In this document: piece by piece, positions 25,993-34,352 of the stretch | How positions within the stretch are numbered: position 1 is the stretch's first letter | Layout: each line of letters starts with the position of its first letter | NCBI RefSeq assembly: GCF_005405905.1 | Contig: NZ_BJHU01000035.1 | Coordinates: 372,001 to 436,000, forward strand | Direction of reading: 5' to 3' | Length of the DNA stretch: 64,000 bases | From: Acidovorax sp. NB1 | GTDB lineage: Bacteria > Pseudomonadota > Gammaproteobacteria > Burkholderiales > Burkholderiaceae_C | Notes under the pieces: model-generated | Seen by the model: the letters and a program-made list of their open reading frames with translations, nothing else | The model's database searches: none | What the model was told of the DNA's origin: nothing | Position numbers and translations under genes: made by a program

Positions 25993-26038
25993 CGAGGGCC
26001 GCAAAGCATACCGCAGGCCTTTGCGGAATGCAGTGCGT

Positions 26039-27115
26039 TCAACCCGGGTCCGGCGCGCCCGCAGGCCCCAACGAAGATCCGCGCACCACCAGCAGGCCGG
26101 GCAGCAGGCTCTCGCGCGCGGGGCCTTCCAAGCCATTGATGCGCTCCAGCAGGCACTGCGCCGCACGTTGCCCGATGGCATCGGTGGGCTGGGCCACGGC
26201 GCTCAGGCCAGGCCGGATCAACGAAGCCCATTCAGGGTCGTCAAAGCCCACAAAGCCCAGCTGTTGCCCAAACGTCCACCCCATGCGCGAGACGGCCGCA
26301 GCGACCCGCAGCGTGACCACCGAATTGCCCGCCACCACCGCGCAGCGCTCACCGGGCCGGGCCTGCCGCAGCAGATCGGTGAGTGCCTGATCCAGCACCT
26401 CATCGCCCTGCTCCGCCGCCAGCTCCAGCACTGTGCCGCGCACTGCCGATCCCTTGGACGACACCAGCGCACGGAAGGCCTCCGTGCGCTCGATGCGGGA
26501 ACTCACGCCCAGCAAGGGTTGGGTGATGTAGAGCAGGCGCTGCCAGCCTTGCTGCTGCAGGTGGGCACAGGCTTCACGCATGGCGCCCAGGTTGTCCAGC
26601 GAGACGAAGTCTGCCGCGAGCCCGGCGTGGCGCCGGTCCACCAGCACGGCGGGTTTGCCGTGCAGGGTGTTCACATCCGCCTGTCCTTCACCTTGCCCCA
26701 GCGTGTTGAGGATGAAACCATCCACCTGGTAGCTGGCCAACGCGTCTATGGCCGCGCGCTCGCGTTCGCGGTCGTTGCCCAGGTTGAACAGCATGACCAG
26801 GTAGCCCGCGTCCTGACAGGCCTTCTCGGCGCCGCGCAACACGGCCACCGAATAGGGGTTGGTGATGTCGGCCACCACCAGGCCAATGAGCCGCGAGCGG
26901 CCGTGGCTCAGCGCCTGGGCCATGGGGCTGGGCACATAGGCCAGCTTGGCGATGGCCGCCTCGACCCGCGCGGCAATGTCGGGGCTGAGCAGGCGTTCGC
27001 GGTGGTTGAAGTAACGCGACACCGTGGCCTTGGACACACCGGCCTCGGCCGCCACATCGGCGATGGTGGGACGGACGCGCGGCGCGGTGGAGGGCGCGGG
27101 TGTCGGCGGGCTCAT
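26039..27115 (-). CDS. ptxS: LacI-family repressor, PtxS-like
   Basis: A 358-residue LacI-type repressor. The HTH is PTIADVAAEAGVSKATVSRY at about 16-35, followed by the hinge helix YVPSPMAQALSHGRS and a periplasmic-binding-like effector domain (LIGLVVADITNPYSVAVLRG). In Pseudomonas PtxS binds 2-ketogluconate and the site TGAAACCGGTTTCA; exactly this 14-mer lies in front of the operon at 32940-32953. The gene is the last of the operon, overlapping kguD by ATGA, and a terminator follows. Assignment to PtxS rests on the operator and the neighbours. Confidence 0.85.
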   Translation of the reverse strand: MSPPTPAPSTAPRVRPTIADVAAEAGVSKATVSRYFNHRERLLSPDIAARVEAAIAKLAYVPSPMAQALSHGRSRLIGLVVADITNPYSVAVLRGAEKACQDAGYLVMLFNLGNDRERERAAIDALASYQVDGFILNTLGQGEGQADVNTLHGKPAVLVDRRHAGLAADFVSLDNLGAMREACAHLQQQGWQRLLYITQPLLGVSSRIERTEAFRALVSSKGSAVRGTVLELAAEQGDEVLDQALTDLLRQARPGERCAVVAGNSVVTLRVAAAVSRMGWTFGQQLGFVGFDDPEWASLIRPGLSAVAQPTDAIGQRAAQCLLERINGLEGPARESLLPGLLVVRGSSLGPAGAPDPG

Positions 27116-28137
27116 GCGGGCACGGCGTTGTACACAGCAGCGGGCCGTTCGCCCGCCAGGGCCTGCAGCAGGTTGGTGGTGGCCAACGCGGCCATGGCAT
27201 GGCGCGTGTCGTGCGTGGCCGATCCAATGTGCGGCAGCGGGGTCACGCGCGGGTGGGTGCGCAGGGGCGACGCCAGCGGCAGCGGCTCGGTGGCAAATAC
27301 ATCGAGCCCCGCTGCGCGCAGCGGGCCATGGTCCAGCGCGTGCAGCAGGTGTTGCTCCACCACGGTGGCGCCCCGGCCGCCATTGATGAAGATGGCGCCG
27401 GGCTTCATGGCCGCAAACAGTTCGGCGTTGACCATGCCCCGTGTGCTGTCCGACAAGGGCAGCATGGCCACCACAAAGTCCGACTGCGCCAGCAGCGCAG
27501 GCAGCGGCGTGTGGATGGCCTTGCCCTGTAACTCAGGGGCCTGGGTCGCCAGGTCCACCGGGCGGCGGGCGTGGTACATCACCGGCATGCCGAACCCCAG
27601 TGCGGCGCGGCGCGCCACGGCCTGGCCAATGCGGCCAAATCCGAGCAGGCCCAGCGTCTTGCCATGCACATCGCTGCCAAACAGGTCTTCTCCAATATTC
27701 TTGGTCCACCGGCCCTCGCGCACCAGCTGCGACAGCTCCACCAGCCTGCGGCTGGTGGCCATGAGGAGGGCAAACACCGAGTCTGCCACCGTTTCGTCGA
27801 GCACTCCGGGGGTGTGGCACAGCATGATGCCGCGCGCCTGCAGCACGTCCAGCGCGTAGTTGTCCACGCCCACCGAAATGCTGGACACCGCCTGCAGCCG
27901 GGGCGCACGTGCCAGCACGGCGGCATCGATGGGAAAGCTGGAGCCGATGAGCCCATGCGCCTGCGCCAGCGCTGCGTCAAACCGCGCGCGCTCGTCGGGC
28001 TTGCGCGGGTCGGCCACTGTCACGTCGTGCACGGCAGTCAACCGCGCGAGCTGGTCGGGCGGCAGCTCGCGAAACACCAGCACTTGCTTGCGCGCTGGGC
28101 TTGTGCTGCCGTCTGTTGAAGGTAGCGGCAGGCTCAC
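27112..28137 (-). CDS. kguD: D-isomer 2-hydroxyacid dehydrogenase, probable 2-keto-6-phosphogluconate reductase
   Basis: A 341-residue NAD(P)-dependent reductase of the D-2-hydroxyacid family. It has the Rossmann motif LGLLGFGRIGQAVARR, the substrate arginine in GGRGATV-type text, the glutamate in VFATEPLP and the catalytic histidine in PLPHIGSATHDTR. In the 2-ketogluconate route it reduces 2-keto-6-phosphogluconate to 6-phosphogluconate. It starts at a GTG overlapping the kinase stop (GTGA) and overlaps ptxS downstream. The family is broad; the specific role follows from the operon. Confidence 0.82.
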   Translation of the reverse strand: MSLPLPSTDGSTSPARKQVLVFRELPPDQLARLTAVHDVTVADPRKPDERARFDAALAQAHGLIGSSFPIDAAVLARAPRLQAVSSISVGVDNYALDVLQARGIMLCHTPGVLDETVADSVFALLMATSRRLVELSQLVREGRWTKNIGEDLFGSDVHGKTLGLLGFGRIGQAVARRAALGFGMPVMYHARRPVDLATQAPELQGKAIHTPLPALLAQSDFVVAMLPLSDSTRGMVNAELFAAMKPGAIFINGGRGATVVEQHLLHALDHGPLRAAGLDVFATEPLPLASPLRTHPRVTPLPHIGSATHDTRHAMAALATTNLLQALAGERPAAVYNAVPA

Positions 28138-29084
28138 AGGCCCGCCTCCTGCAGCTGGGCGCGGGTGGGCAGCCCCTCGGTGTCGCCCAGCACCTGCACG
28201 GCGCGGGCACCAATCCAGGCGCCACGGCGCACGGCGGCGGGCACAGTCAGGCCTTCCAGCAAAGCGCTGATCACGCCCACCGCAAAGCCATCACCCGCGC
28301 CCACGGTGTCCACCACCTGGGCCACGGGCACGCCGGGCACGCGGCCGGTGCCGGCCACGTCGCTGTCGTAGTACGCGCCCTCGGGCCCGAGCTTGACCAC
28401 CACCAGCTTGGCGCCGCGCTCACGGTAAAAGCGTGCCACGCCCTCTGGAGTGGTTTCGCCGGTCAAAAACACGCCCTCTTCCATGCCCGGCAGCACCCAG
28501 TCGGCATAGGTGGCCAGGGTGTTGATCCAGTGGCGCATGGTCTCGGGCGACGACCACAAAGTGGGGCGCAGGTTGGGGTCGAAGGAGATGGTGCGGCCTG
28601 CAGCACGCATCACCTCCAGCGTGCGGATGGCGGCCTGCAGGCTGGTGTCGGAGATGGCGGCAAACACGCCTGTGGCATGCAGGTGGCGTGCAGACCGAAG
28701 CCAGGGCTCGTCCACATCGGCGGGCCCCATCTGGCTGGCGGCGGAGCCCTTGCGGTGGTATTCCACCTGCGGGTCGCGGCCATCCATCACGCGCTCTTTG
28801 AACTGGAAGCCCGTGCGCTGCGTGGCATCGCACACCACGTGCGAGCAATCTATGCCTTCGCCCTGCATGGCGGCCAGCAGCGCGCGGCCCATGGAGTCGG
28901 TGCCCAGGCGGCTAGCCCAGCCTACCTTCAGGCCCAGGCGCGCCAGGCCAATGGCCACATTGGTCTCGGCCCCGGCCGTGCGCTTGTGAAAGCCGGTGGC
29001 GTTCTCCAGCGGGCCCGGCTCGTTGGCTACCAGCAGCAGCATGGCCTCGCCAAACAGTGCAACGTCAGAAGCCGGGGCGGTCAT
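28134..29084 (-). CDS. kguK: PfkB-family sugar kinase, probable 2-ketogluconokinase
   Basis: A 316-residue ribokinase-fold kinase. The N-terminal GPLENATGFHKRTAGAETNVAIGLARL text holds the substrate pocket, and the C-terminal DTVGAGDGFAVGVI holds the catalytic aspartate and anion hole. It would phosphorylate 2-ketogluconate at C6. KdgK-type 2-keto-3-deoxygluconate kinase is the main alternative, but its place between kguE- and kguD-like genes with a PtxS operator favours KguK. It overlaps both neighbours by 4 bases. Confidence 0.83.
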   Translation of the reverse strand: MTAPASDVALFGEAMLLLVANEPGPLENATGFHKRTAGAETNVAIGLARLGLKVGWASRLGTDSMGRALLAAMQGEGIDCSHVVCDATQRTGFQFKERVMDGRDPQVEYHRKGSAASQMGPADVDEPWLRSARHLHATGVFAAISDTSLQAAIRTLEVMRAAGRTISFDPNLRPTLWSSPETMRHWINTLATYADWVLPGMEEGVFLTGETTPEGVARFYRERGAKLVVVKLGPEGAYYDSDVAGTGRVPGVPVAQVVDTVGAGDGFAVGVISALLEGLTVPAAVRRGAWIGARAVQVLGDTEGLPTRAQLQEAGL

Positions 29085-29827
29085 GCAGCCTCCCGTGCCG
29101 CGCGGATGAAGGCCACCTGCTCGCGCGTGATGGCCACCAGGTCATCCCCCACCAGCGGGTATTCAATGGCATGCGGCACATTGGCAGGCAAGGCACGCAA
29201 CACGGCGCGCCAGGGCGCCAGCGAATCGGCCAGCGGCACCGCCACCCACTTGGCGGGCAGGCGCTGCACGCCCTTGCAATGCACATAGCGCACATAGGGC
29301 GCCAGGGCCTGCGCGGCCTGCAGCGGGCATTCGCCCTGCCAGTGCCAGTTGCCCATGTCAAAGGTCATACCCAAATCAAGCCCGGCCTGCGCCTGGGCCG
29401 CAAAAAACGCCTGCATGGCGGCGAGCGTGCCTGCGGTGGCGGTCTGGTCGTTCTCGATCACCAGCTCCACCTGCGGGGCGGCCTGCAGCAGGGCCTTGAG
29501 GCGTTGCAGCGAGGCATGCGACGAAGGGCTAAAGCCACCAACCGACATCTTCAGGCGCGGCGCGCGCAACACCTGCGCAGCCTGCGCGCCGCGCGCCAGG
29601 GCTGCTTCGTCCAATTCGCCCTGCTGGGTCCACAAGCCTTCGGGGCTGGAGTACACCGCTGCCCGGCCCGCCAGCGCGGGCAGCTCAGCAGCCGCGTCAC
29701 GCAGCAGTTCGCCACGCACCTCCACACCGTCCGCGCCCGCTTGCTGGGCCAGGTCGGTGCACCACAGCTGGCCGTGGCGACCGGTTTCGGCCGCGCCGAA
29801 GGAGGACAGGGAAATCAATACCTTCAT
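29081..29827 (-). CDS. kguE: Sugar-phosphate isomerase/epimerase-like protein KguE
   Basis: A 248-residue TIM-barrel protein of the AP-endonuclease-2/xylose-isomerase-like superfamily, with the metal-site text ELVIENDQTATAGTLAAMQAF, DLGMTFDMGNWHW and YVRYVHCKGV. KguE is the conserved but biochemically unclear first gene of kgu operons in Pseudomonas. The ATG at 29827 follows the ABC ATPase gene after 62 bases, the largest gap in this half of the operon. Its stop overlaps the kinase start (ATGA). Confidence 0.8.
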   Translation of the reverse strand: MKVLISLSSFGAAETGRHGQLWCTDLAQQAGADGVEVRGELLRDAAAELPALAGRAAVYSSPEGLWTQQGELDEAALARGAQAAQVLRAPRLKMSVGGFSPSSHASLQRLKALLQAAPQVELVIENDQTATAGTLAAMQAFFAAQAQAGLDLGMTFDMGNWHWQGECPLQAAQALAPYVRYVHCKGVQRLPAKWVAVPLADSLAPWRAVLRALPANVPHAIEYPLVGDDLVAITREQVAFIRAAREAA

Positions 29828-29889
29828 GTGTTTCTTTCAGGCTCCGCCCCACCGGGGCAGAGGCCATCAACCGCACGACCTGCCAGGTC

Positions 29890-30669
29890 TCAATGTGCGT
29901 GGTGGGAAGTCAGGATCTGGCCCAGGAACTGCCGCGTCTTGTCGTGCTGCGGCTGGCCAAAGAACTGCTGCGGCGGCGCCTGCTCCAGGATCTTGCCGTC
30001 GGCCATGAAGATCACCCGGTCGGCCACGCTGCGGGCAAAGCCCATTTCGTGCGTCACGCACAGCATGGTCATGCCGTCTTCGGCCAGGCTAATCATGGTG
30101 TCCAGCACTTCCTTGACCATCTCGGGGTCGAGCGCCGAGGTGGGTTCGTCAAACAGCATCACCTTGGGCGCCATGCACAGCGCACGCGCAATGGCCACGC
30201 GCTGCTGCTGCCCGCCCGACAGCTGGCTGGGGTGCTTGTGCGCCTGCTCGGGGATGCGCACGCGGGTCAGGTACTTCATGGCCACTTCTTCGGCCTGGGC
30301 CTTGCTCATGCCCCGTGACCGCATGGGGGCCAGCGTGCAATTTTCCAGAATGGTCAGGTGCGGGAACAGGTTGAACTGCTGAAACACCATGCCCACTTCA
30401 GCGCGCACAGCGTCCACGTTCTTGCCGCCGGCGGTCAGGTCAATGCCATCGACCTCAATGCGGCCCTTTTGCACCGTCTCCAGCCGGTTGATGCAGCGGA
30501 TCAGCGTGGACTTGCCCGAGCCCGATGGCCCGCAGATCACGATGCGCTCGCCGGGCCGCACCGACAGGTTGATGTCGGTGAGCACCTGGAAGCTGTCGTA
30601 CCACTTGTTGACCCCTTCCATGCGGATGATCGGCGGCGTGCCGGGGGCGGTCGTGACTGCGTCGCTCAT
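29890..30669 (-). CDS. ABC transporter ATP-binding protein, polar amino acid type
   Basis: A 259-residue ATPase of the GlnQ/HisP type. Walker A is GPSGSGKST, the signature LSGGQQQR, Walker [13 protein letters not shown], and the H-loop [18 protein letters not shown]; these are the words of amino-acid importers. The ATG at 30669 has AAGGAGCC upstream. It follows the binding-protein gene by 27 bases and precedes kguE. The import substrate is taken to be the substrate of the kgu enzymes by context only. Confidence 0.93.
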   Translation of the reverse strand: MSDAVTTAPGTPPIIRMEGVNKWYDSFQVLTDINLSVRPGERIVICGPSGSGKSTLIRCINRLETVQKGRIEVDGIDLTAGGKNVDAVRAEVGMVFQQFNLFPHLTILENCTLAPMRSRGMSKAQAEEVAMKYLTRVRIPEQAHKHPSQLSGGQQQRVAIARALCMAPKVMLFDEPTSALDPEMVKEVLDTMISLAEDGMTMLCVTHEMGFARSVADRVIFMADGKILEQAPPQQFFGQPQHDKTRQFLGQILTSHHAH

Positions 30670-30696
30670 CAATGGCTCCTTATCGTTCAGGCAGGC

Positions 30697-31503
30697 TTAC
30701 TGCAGCTTGGGCAAGTCAGCGCCCAGCCACTTTTGGTACAGCTTGTTCAGCTCGCCATTGGCGGTGTTGCGGGCCACAAAGTCGTTCACGGCCTTGGTCA
30801 GCTCGTCCTGGCCGGGGCGCAGGGCAATGCCCATGGCTTGCTGCAGCAGGTTGAACTTGTTCTCGAAGGTGTTGGCGGGCACGCGCTTGGCGATCTGCGC
30901 TGCCACGGTGACCGAGCAGCCAATCGCATCGACCTGGCCCGAGATCAGCGCCTGCATGGCCGATGCGTCGTCGTCAAAGCGGCGGATCTCGGTGCCCTCA
31001 GGGGCGGCCTTGGTCACGGCCACGTCTTGGGTGCTGGCACGGGCCACGCCCACGCGCACGGTCTTCAGGTCGGCAGCGCTCTTGATGTTGGCGCCGGTCT
31101 TGCCGTACAGCACGATGGTCGCGGCCGCATAGGGCTGCGAGAACTGCACCTGCTTGGCACGCTCAGGCGTGATAGCGAGCGAGGCCACCAGCACATCAAC
31201 CTTGTTGGTCAGCAAAAACGGGATGCGATTGGGGCCGGTGACGGGCACGATGTTGGCCTTCACGCCCAGGTCCTTGGCCAGCAGCTTGGCCACGTCGGCG
31301 TCGTAGCCGTCGGGCTGGTTTTGTGCGTTGGTGGTGCCGTAGGGCGGAAAGTCCACCAGCATGCCGATGGTGATCTCACCCTTCTTCTTGATGTCCGCCA
31401 CGGACTGTGCCGAGGCCAGCGGCGCAAACGCCGTGAGGGCGGCGCCCAGGCCCAAGGCTGCCAAAGCGGCGGTAGCGGTGCGGCGTTGCAAAGAAAAAGT
31501 CAT
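30697..31503 (-). CDS. Periplasmic binding protein, PBP2 amino-acid type, in the kgu operon
   Basis: A 268-residue family 3 binding protein. A Sec signal ends at PLASAQS. The mature protein has KKKGEITIGMLVDFPPYGT, GYDADVAKLLAKDLGVK, IPFLLTNKVDVLVASLAITPERAKQVQFSQPY and NDFVARNTANGELNKLYQKWLG, all typical of the polar amino acid family. An AGGAGA ribosome site precedes the ATG. By sequence one would predict an amino acid; by operon and PtxS operator one would predict 2-ketogluconate or a related sugar acid. This conflict is discussed in the findings. Confidence 0.9.
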   Translation of the reverse strand: MTFSLQRRTATAALAALGLGAALTAFAPLASAQSVADIKKKGEITIGMLVDFPPYGTTNAQNQPDGYDADVAKLLAKDLGVKANIVPVTGPNRIPFLLTNKVDVLVASLAITPERAKQVQFSQPYAAATIVLYGKTGANIKSAADLKTVRVGVARASTQDVAVTKAAPEGTEIRRFDDDASAMQALISGQVDAIGCSVTVAAQIAKRVPANTFENKFNLLQQAMGIALRPGQDELTKAVNDFVARNTANGELNKLYQKWLGADLPKLQ

Positions 31504-31566
31504 CGCATGTCTCCTGGTGGTTGGTGTGAACGAGAACAGAAAGAAAAGAAGGTTGCGGCGCGTGGG

Positions 31567-32220
31567 TCAGCGCGCCAGAGCACGGGCGCGCTTGCGCTCC
31601 ATGCGTGCAGCCAGCAGCGACAGCGGCCAGCAGATCACGAAGTACAGCGCGGCCACGGTGGTGAACACATGCAGCGGCTGAAAGGTAGCGTTGTTGATGA
31701 TCTGCCCGGCCCGCGTGATCTCAGTAAAGCCGATGATGGCGGCCAGCGACGTGCCCTTGATGATCTGCACCATGTAGCCCACCGTGGGCGGCAGCGCAAT
31801 CTTGAAAGCCTGGGGCAGCACCACAAACCGCATGCGGGCCACGTACTTGAGGTTTAGGGCCTGCGCGGCCTCCCACTGGCCACGTGGCACTGCCTCGATA
31901 CAGCCGCGCCAGATCTCGGCCAGAAAGGCCGCGCTGTTGAGCACCAGCGCCACGCCCGCCGCCACCCAGGGGTTGATGTCAAACCCCAACACGGGTGCGC
32001 CAAAGAAGATGAGGAACAGCTGCAGCAGCAGCGGCGTGCCCTGAAACACCTGGATGAACACGCGCGCCGCATTGCGTGCCGCAGCGTTCTCTGAGGTGCG
32101 CGACAGCGCCACCACCAGCCCCAGCAGCGCACCGCCCACAAAGGCAATGGCCGACAGCGCCAGCGTCCACTGCGCGGCCTGCACGATGAAAAGAAACTCG
32201 GAGAGTCCGAAGGTACGCAT
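31567..32220 (-). CDS. ABC permease, polar amino acid type (second)
   Basis: A 217-residue inner-membrane permease with about five hydrophobic segments and the EAA loop EAAQALNLKYVARMRFVVLP that contacts the ATPase. The RVFIQVFQGTPLLLQLFLIF segment is the HisMQ/GlnP-type signature. The ATG has AAGGAGA upstream. It forms the membrane channel with the next permease, 12 bases upstream. Confidence 0.92.
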   Translation of the reverse strand: MRTFGLSEFLFIVQAAQWTLALSAIAFVGGALLGLVVALSRTSENAAARNAARVFIQVFQGTPLLLQLFLIFFGAPVLGFDINPWVAAGVALVLNSAAFLAEIWRGCIEAVPRGQWEAAQALNLKYVARMRFVVLPQAFKIALPPTVGYMVQIIKGTSLAAIIGFTEITRAGQIINNATFQPLHVFTTVAALYFVICWPLSLLAARMERKRARALAR

Positions 32221-32231
32221 GGTCGGTCTCC

Positions 32232-32903
32232 TTATCGGCGGTCGGGGTAGTTAAGGACGCGCTGATAAATCAGCTTGAACAGCGCCGAGAAACTCAGCGC
32301 CAGCGCCAGGTAGATGGCCGTCACCACGATGTAGATCTCGAAGCTGCGGAAGGTCTGCGACTGCAGGTTGGCCGCCACCGAGGTCAGGTCGTCCGCCGAG
32401 ATCACCGACACCACGGCCGAACTGAGCATCAGCAGGATGAACTGGCTGGTGAGCGCCGGGTAGATGGCCTTGAGCGCGGGCTTGAGGATCACAAACCGAA
32501 AGATCTCCCACGGCTTGAGGTTGAGCGCCTTGCCCGCCTCGATCTGCCCCTTGGGGATGGACTCGATGCCCGCCCGCACGATCTCGGCCGCATACGCACC
32601 CAGGTTCACCACCATGGCGGTGAGCGCTGCGGTGTAAGGCGACCAGCGCAGGCCGATGGACGGCAGCGCAAAGAAGAAGAAAAACAGCTGCACCAGAAAC
32701 GGCGTGTTGCGGATGACCTCGATGTACGCGTTGATCAAAAACCGCAGCCAGCCCGGCCCGCCGGTCTTGCCCCAGGCGCAAAAGATGGCCACCACCAGCC
32801 CCAGCAAAGTGGCGGTGAGCGACAGCTGCACGGTGATCCAGGTGCCCTTGAGCAGCAAGGGCCACGCGGCAAACACGGCATCGAACTGGAACTGGTAATT
32901 CAC
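32232..32903 (-). CDS. ABC permease, polar amino acid type (first gene of kgu operon)
   Basis: A 223-residue permease paired with the one downstream. It has the AYIEVIRNTPFLVQLFFFFF signature and the EAA loop QIEAGKALNLKPWEIFRFVI. It starts at a GTG (32903) with no clear ribosome site. It is the first gene of the eight-gene minus-strand operon, and the PtxS-type palindrome lies only 34 bases upstream of the start, in the position expected for a repressor that blocks the promoter. Confidence 0.92.
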   Translation of the reverse strand: MNYQFQFDAVFAAWPLLLKGTWITVQLSLTATLLGLVVAIFCAWGKTGGPGWLRFLINAYIEVIRNTPFLVQLFFFFFALPSIGLRWSPYTAALTAMVVNLGAYAAEIVRAGIESIPKGQIEAGKALNLKPWEIFRFVILKPALKAIYPALTSQFILLMLSSAVVSVISADDLTSVAANLQSQTFRSFEIYIVVTAIYLALALSFSALFKLIYQRVLNYPDRR

Positions 32904-32936
32904 GGTGGACAGTCGTTATTCCGAAGTGGCGCCAGT

Positions 32937-32956
32937 TTATGAAACCGGTTTCATAA
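32937..32956. promoter_or_regulatory. Perfect PtxS-type operator palindrome
   Basis: A 20-bp perfect palindrome whose core is TGAAACCGGTTTCA (32940-32953). That core is identical to the PtxS operator described in Pseudomonas. It sits between the divergent kgu operon (start 32903) and hemH (start 33106). It is the main evidence for the 2-ketogluconate assignment of the operon. Confidence 0.85.
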
Positions 32957-33105
32957 CCACATCAGGGAATACCCGATGCGCCCAAAAACGGGGCTGCAAA
33001 CACCTCAAGTCGCCATGCTTTTCCCTGCTCTCGGAGGCGGTGGTGCGCCAGGCCGCAAATAGGCGCCCGGCCCGCACTGGCCTGGCGCGTGGGTGAAAAT
33101 GCCGC

Positions 33106-34218
33106 ATGCCTTCCTTCCACCCCGAACCCCCTTACACCCACGGCCAGGCCGACCGCACCGCCGTGCTGCTGTGCAACCTGGGCACCCCCGACGAAGCCAC
33201 GGCCCCGGCGGTGCGCCGGTATCTGGCGCAATTCCTGGGCGACCACCGCGTGGTGGAGATCCCCAAGCTGCTGTGGTGGCCCATCCTGCACGGCATCATC
33301 CTGCGCACCCGCCCGGCCAAGTCGGCCGCCAAATACGCCAGCATCTGGAGGCCCGAGGGCTCGCCCCTGGCGCACTGGACGGCCAAGCAGGCCACGCTGC
33401 TGCGCGGCTGGCTGGGCGAGGCGGGCCACAACGTGCTGGTGCGGCATGCCATGCGCTACGGCAACCCGTCCATCGCCAGCCAGCTCGACGCCCTCAAGGC
33501 CGAAGGCGCCACGCGCATCCTCATCCTGCCCCTGTACCCGCAGTACTCCGCCACCACCACGGCCAGCGTGTTCGATGCCGTGTATGCCTGGGCCGCGCGC
33601 ACCCGCAATGTGCCCGAGCTGCGCTTCGTCAACCGCTACCACGATGCCCCCGGCTACATCGACGCCCTCGCCCGCACCATCGAAACGCACTGGAAGCACC
33701 ACGGCCAGCCCGACCAGCTGGTGATGAGCTTTCATGGTGTGCCCGAACGCACCTTGCACCTGGGCGACCCCTACCACTGCGAGGCCCGCAAAACCGGCCG
33801 CCTGCTGGCCGAACGCCTGGGCCTGCGCGAGGATCGCTATCGCATCACCTTCCAGTCGCGTTTTGGCAAGGCCAAGTGGCTGGAGCCCTACACCCAGCCC
33901 ACCATCGAGGCGCTGGGCAAGGCGGGCACGCGGCGGGTGGACGTGGTGTGCCCCGGCTTCACCAGCGACTGCCTGGAGACGCTGGAAGAGATCAACATGG
34001 AAGTGCGCGAGGCGTTTTTGCACGCGGGCGGGCAAGAGTTTCACTACATCCCCTGCCTGAACGACAACAACCACTGGATCACCGCTCTGAGCCGCGTCGC
34101 CCAGCAGCACCTGGCGGGCTGGCCCACCGAGGCCCCCACCGCCGCCGCGCTGGCCGACGCGCGCAGCCACGCGCTGGCGGGTGGCGCGCCTGCCGGGGCC
34201 TGCCCCGTGGCCCATTGA
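33106..34218 (+). CDS. hemH: Ferrochelatase
   Basis: Inserts Fe2+ into protoporphyrin IX, the last step of heme synthesis. The 370-residue protein has [20 protein letters not shown] at the N-terminus, the substrate segment [16 protein letters not shown], the catalytic H210 in SFHGVPER, the [17 protein letters not shown] signature and [15 protein letters not shown]. Length is normal. It is divergent from the kgu operon, and its stop is 3 bases from a dispersed repeat that can also fold as a terminator. No hrcA or nadK gene is adjacent. Confidence 0.97.
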   Translation: MPSFHPEPPYTHGQADRTAVLLCNLGTPDEATAPAVRRYLAQFLGDHRVVEIPKLLWWPILHGIILRTRPAKSAAKYASIWRPEGSPLAHWTAKQATLLRGWLGEAGHNVLVRHAMRYGNPSIASQLDALKAEGATRILILPLYPQYSATTTASVFDAVYAWAARTRNVPELRFVNRYHDAPGYIDALARTIETHWKHHGQPDQLVMSFHGVPERTLHLGDPYHCEARKTGRLLAERLGLREDRYRITFQSRFGKAKWLEPYTQPTIEALGKAGTRRVDVVCPGFTSDCLETLEEINMEVREAFLHAGGQEFHYIPCLNDNNHWITALSRVAQQHLAGWPTEAPTAAALADARSHALAGGAPAGACPVAH

Positions 34219-34220
34219 TC

Positions 34221-34295
34221 GTTTACTATCATTTTGATAGCCTAAAAGGCATATCCATCGCGCGCAGACGGCCTTTTTTATTCATATTTTGAAGG
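34221..34295 (-). repeat. Dispersed palindromic repeat, copy C, possible hemH terminator
   Basis: On the minus strand it reads CTTCAAAATATGAATAAAAA, AGGCCGTCTGCGCGCGATGG, ATATGCCTTTTAGGCTATCA and AAATGATAGTAAAC, with the same block order as copies A, B, D and E. On the plus strand AAAAGGC and GCCTTTTTT can pair around a 20-base loop and end in a T tract, so it could terminate hemH mRNA. It begins 3 bases after the hemH stop. Confidence 0.6.
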
Positions 34296-34352
34296 CTGCA
34301 GCGCCGCTGGCACCGCCCAGCGCTGCGGCCTGCCCCACCCACATTCCGCCCC

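Noticed and set aside
25955-27859. A 634-codon open frame on the plus strand over ptxS and kguD
   Set aside because: Shadow of two well-supported minus-strand genes; no domain, and it runs through the kgu terminator at its start.
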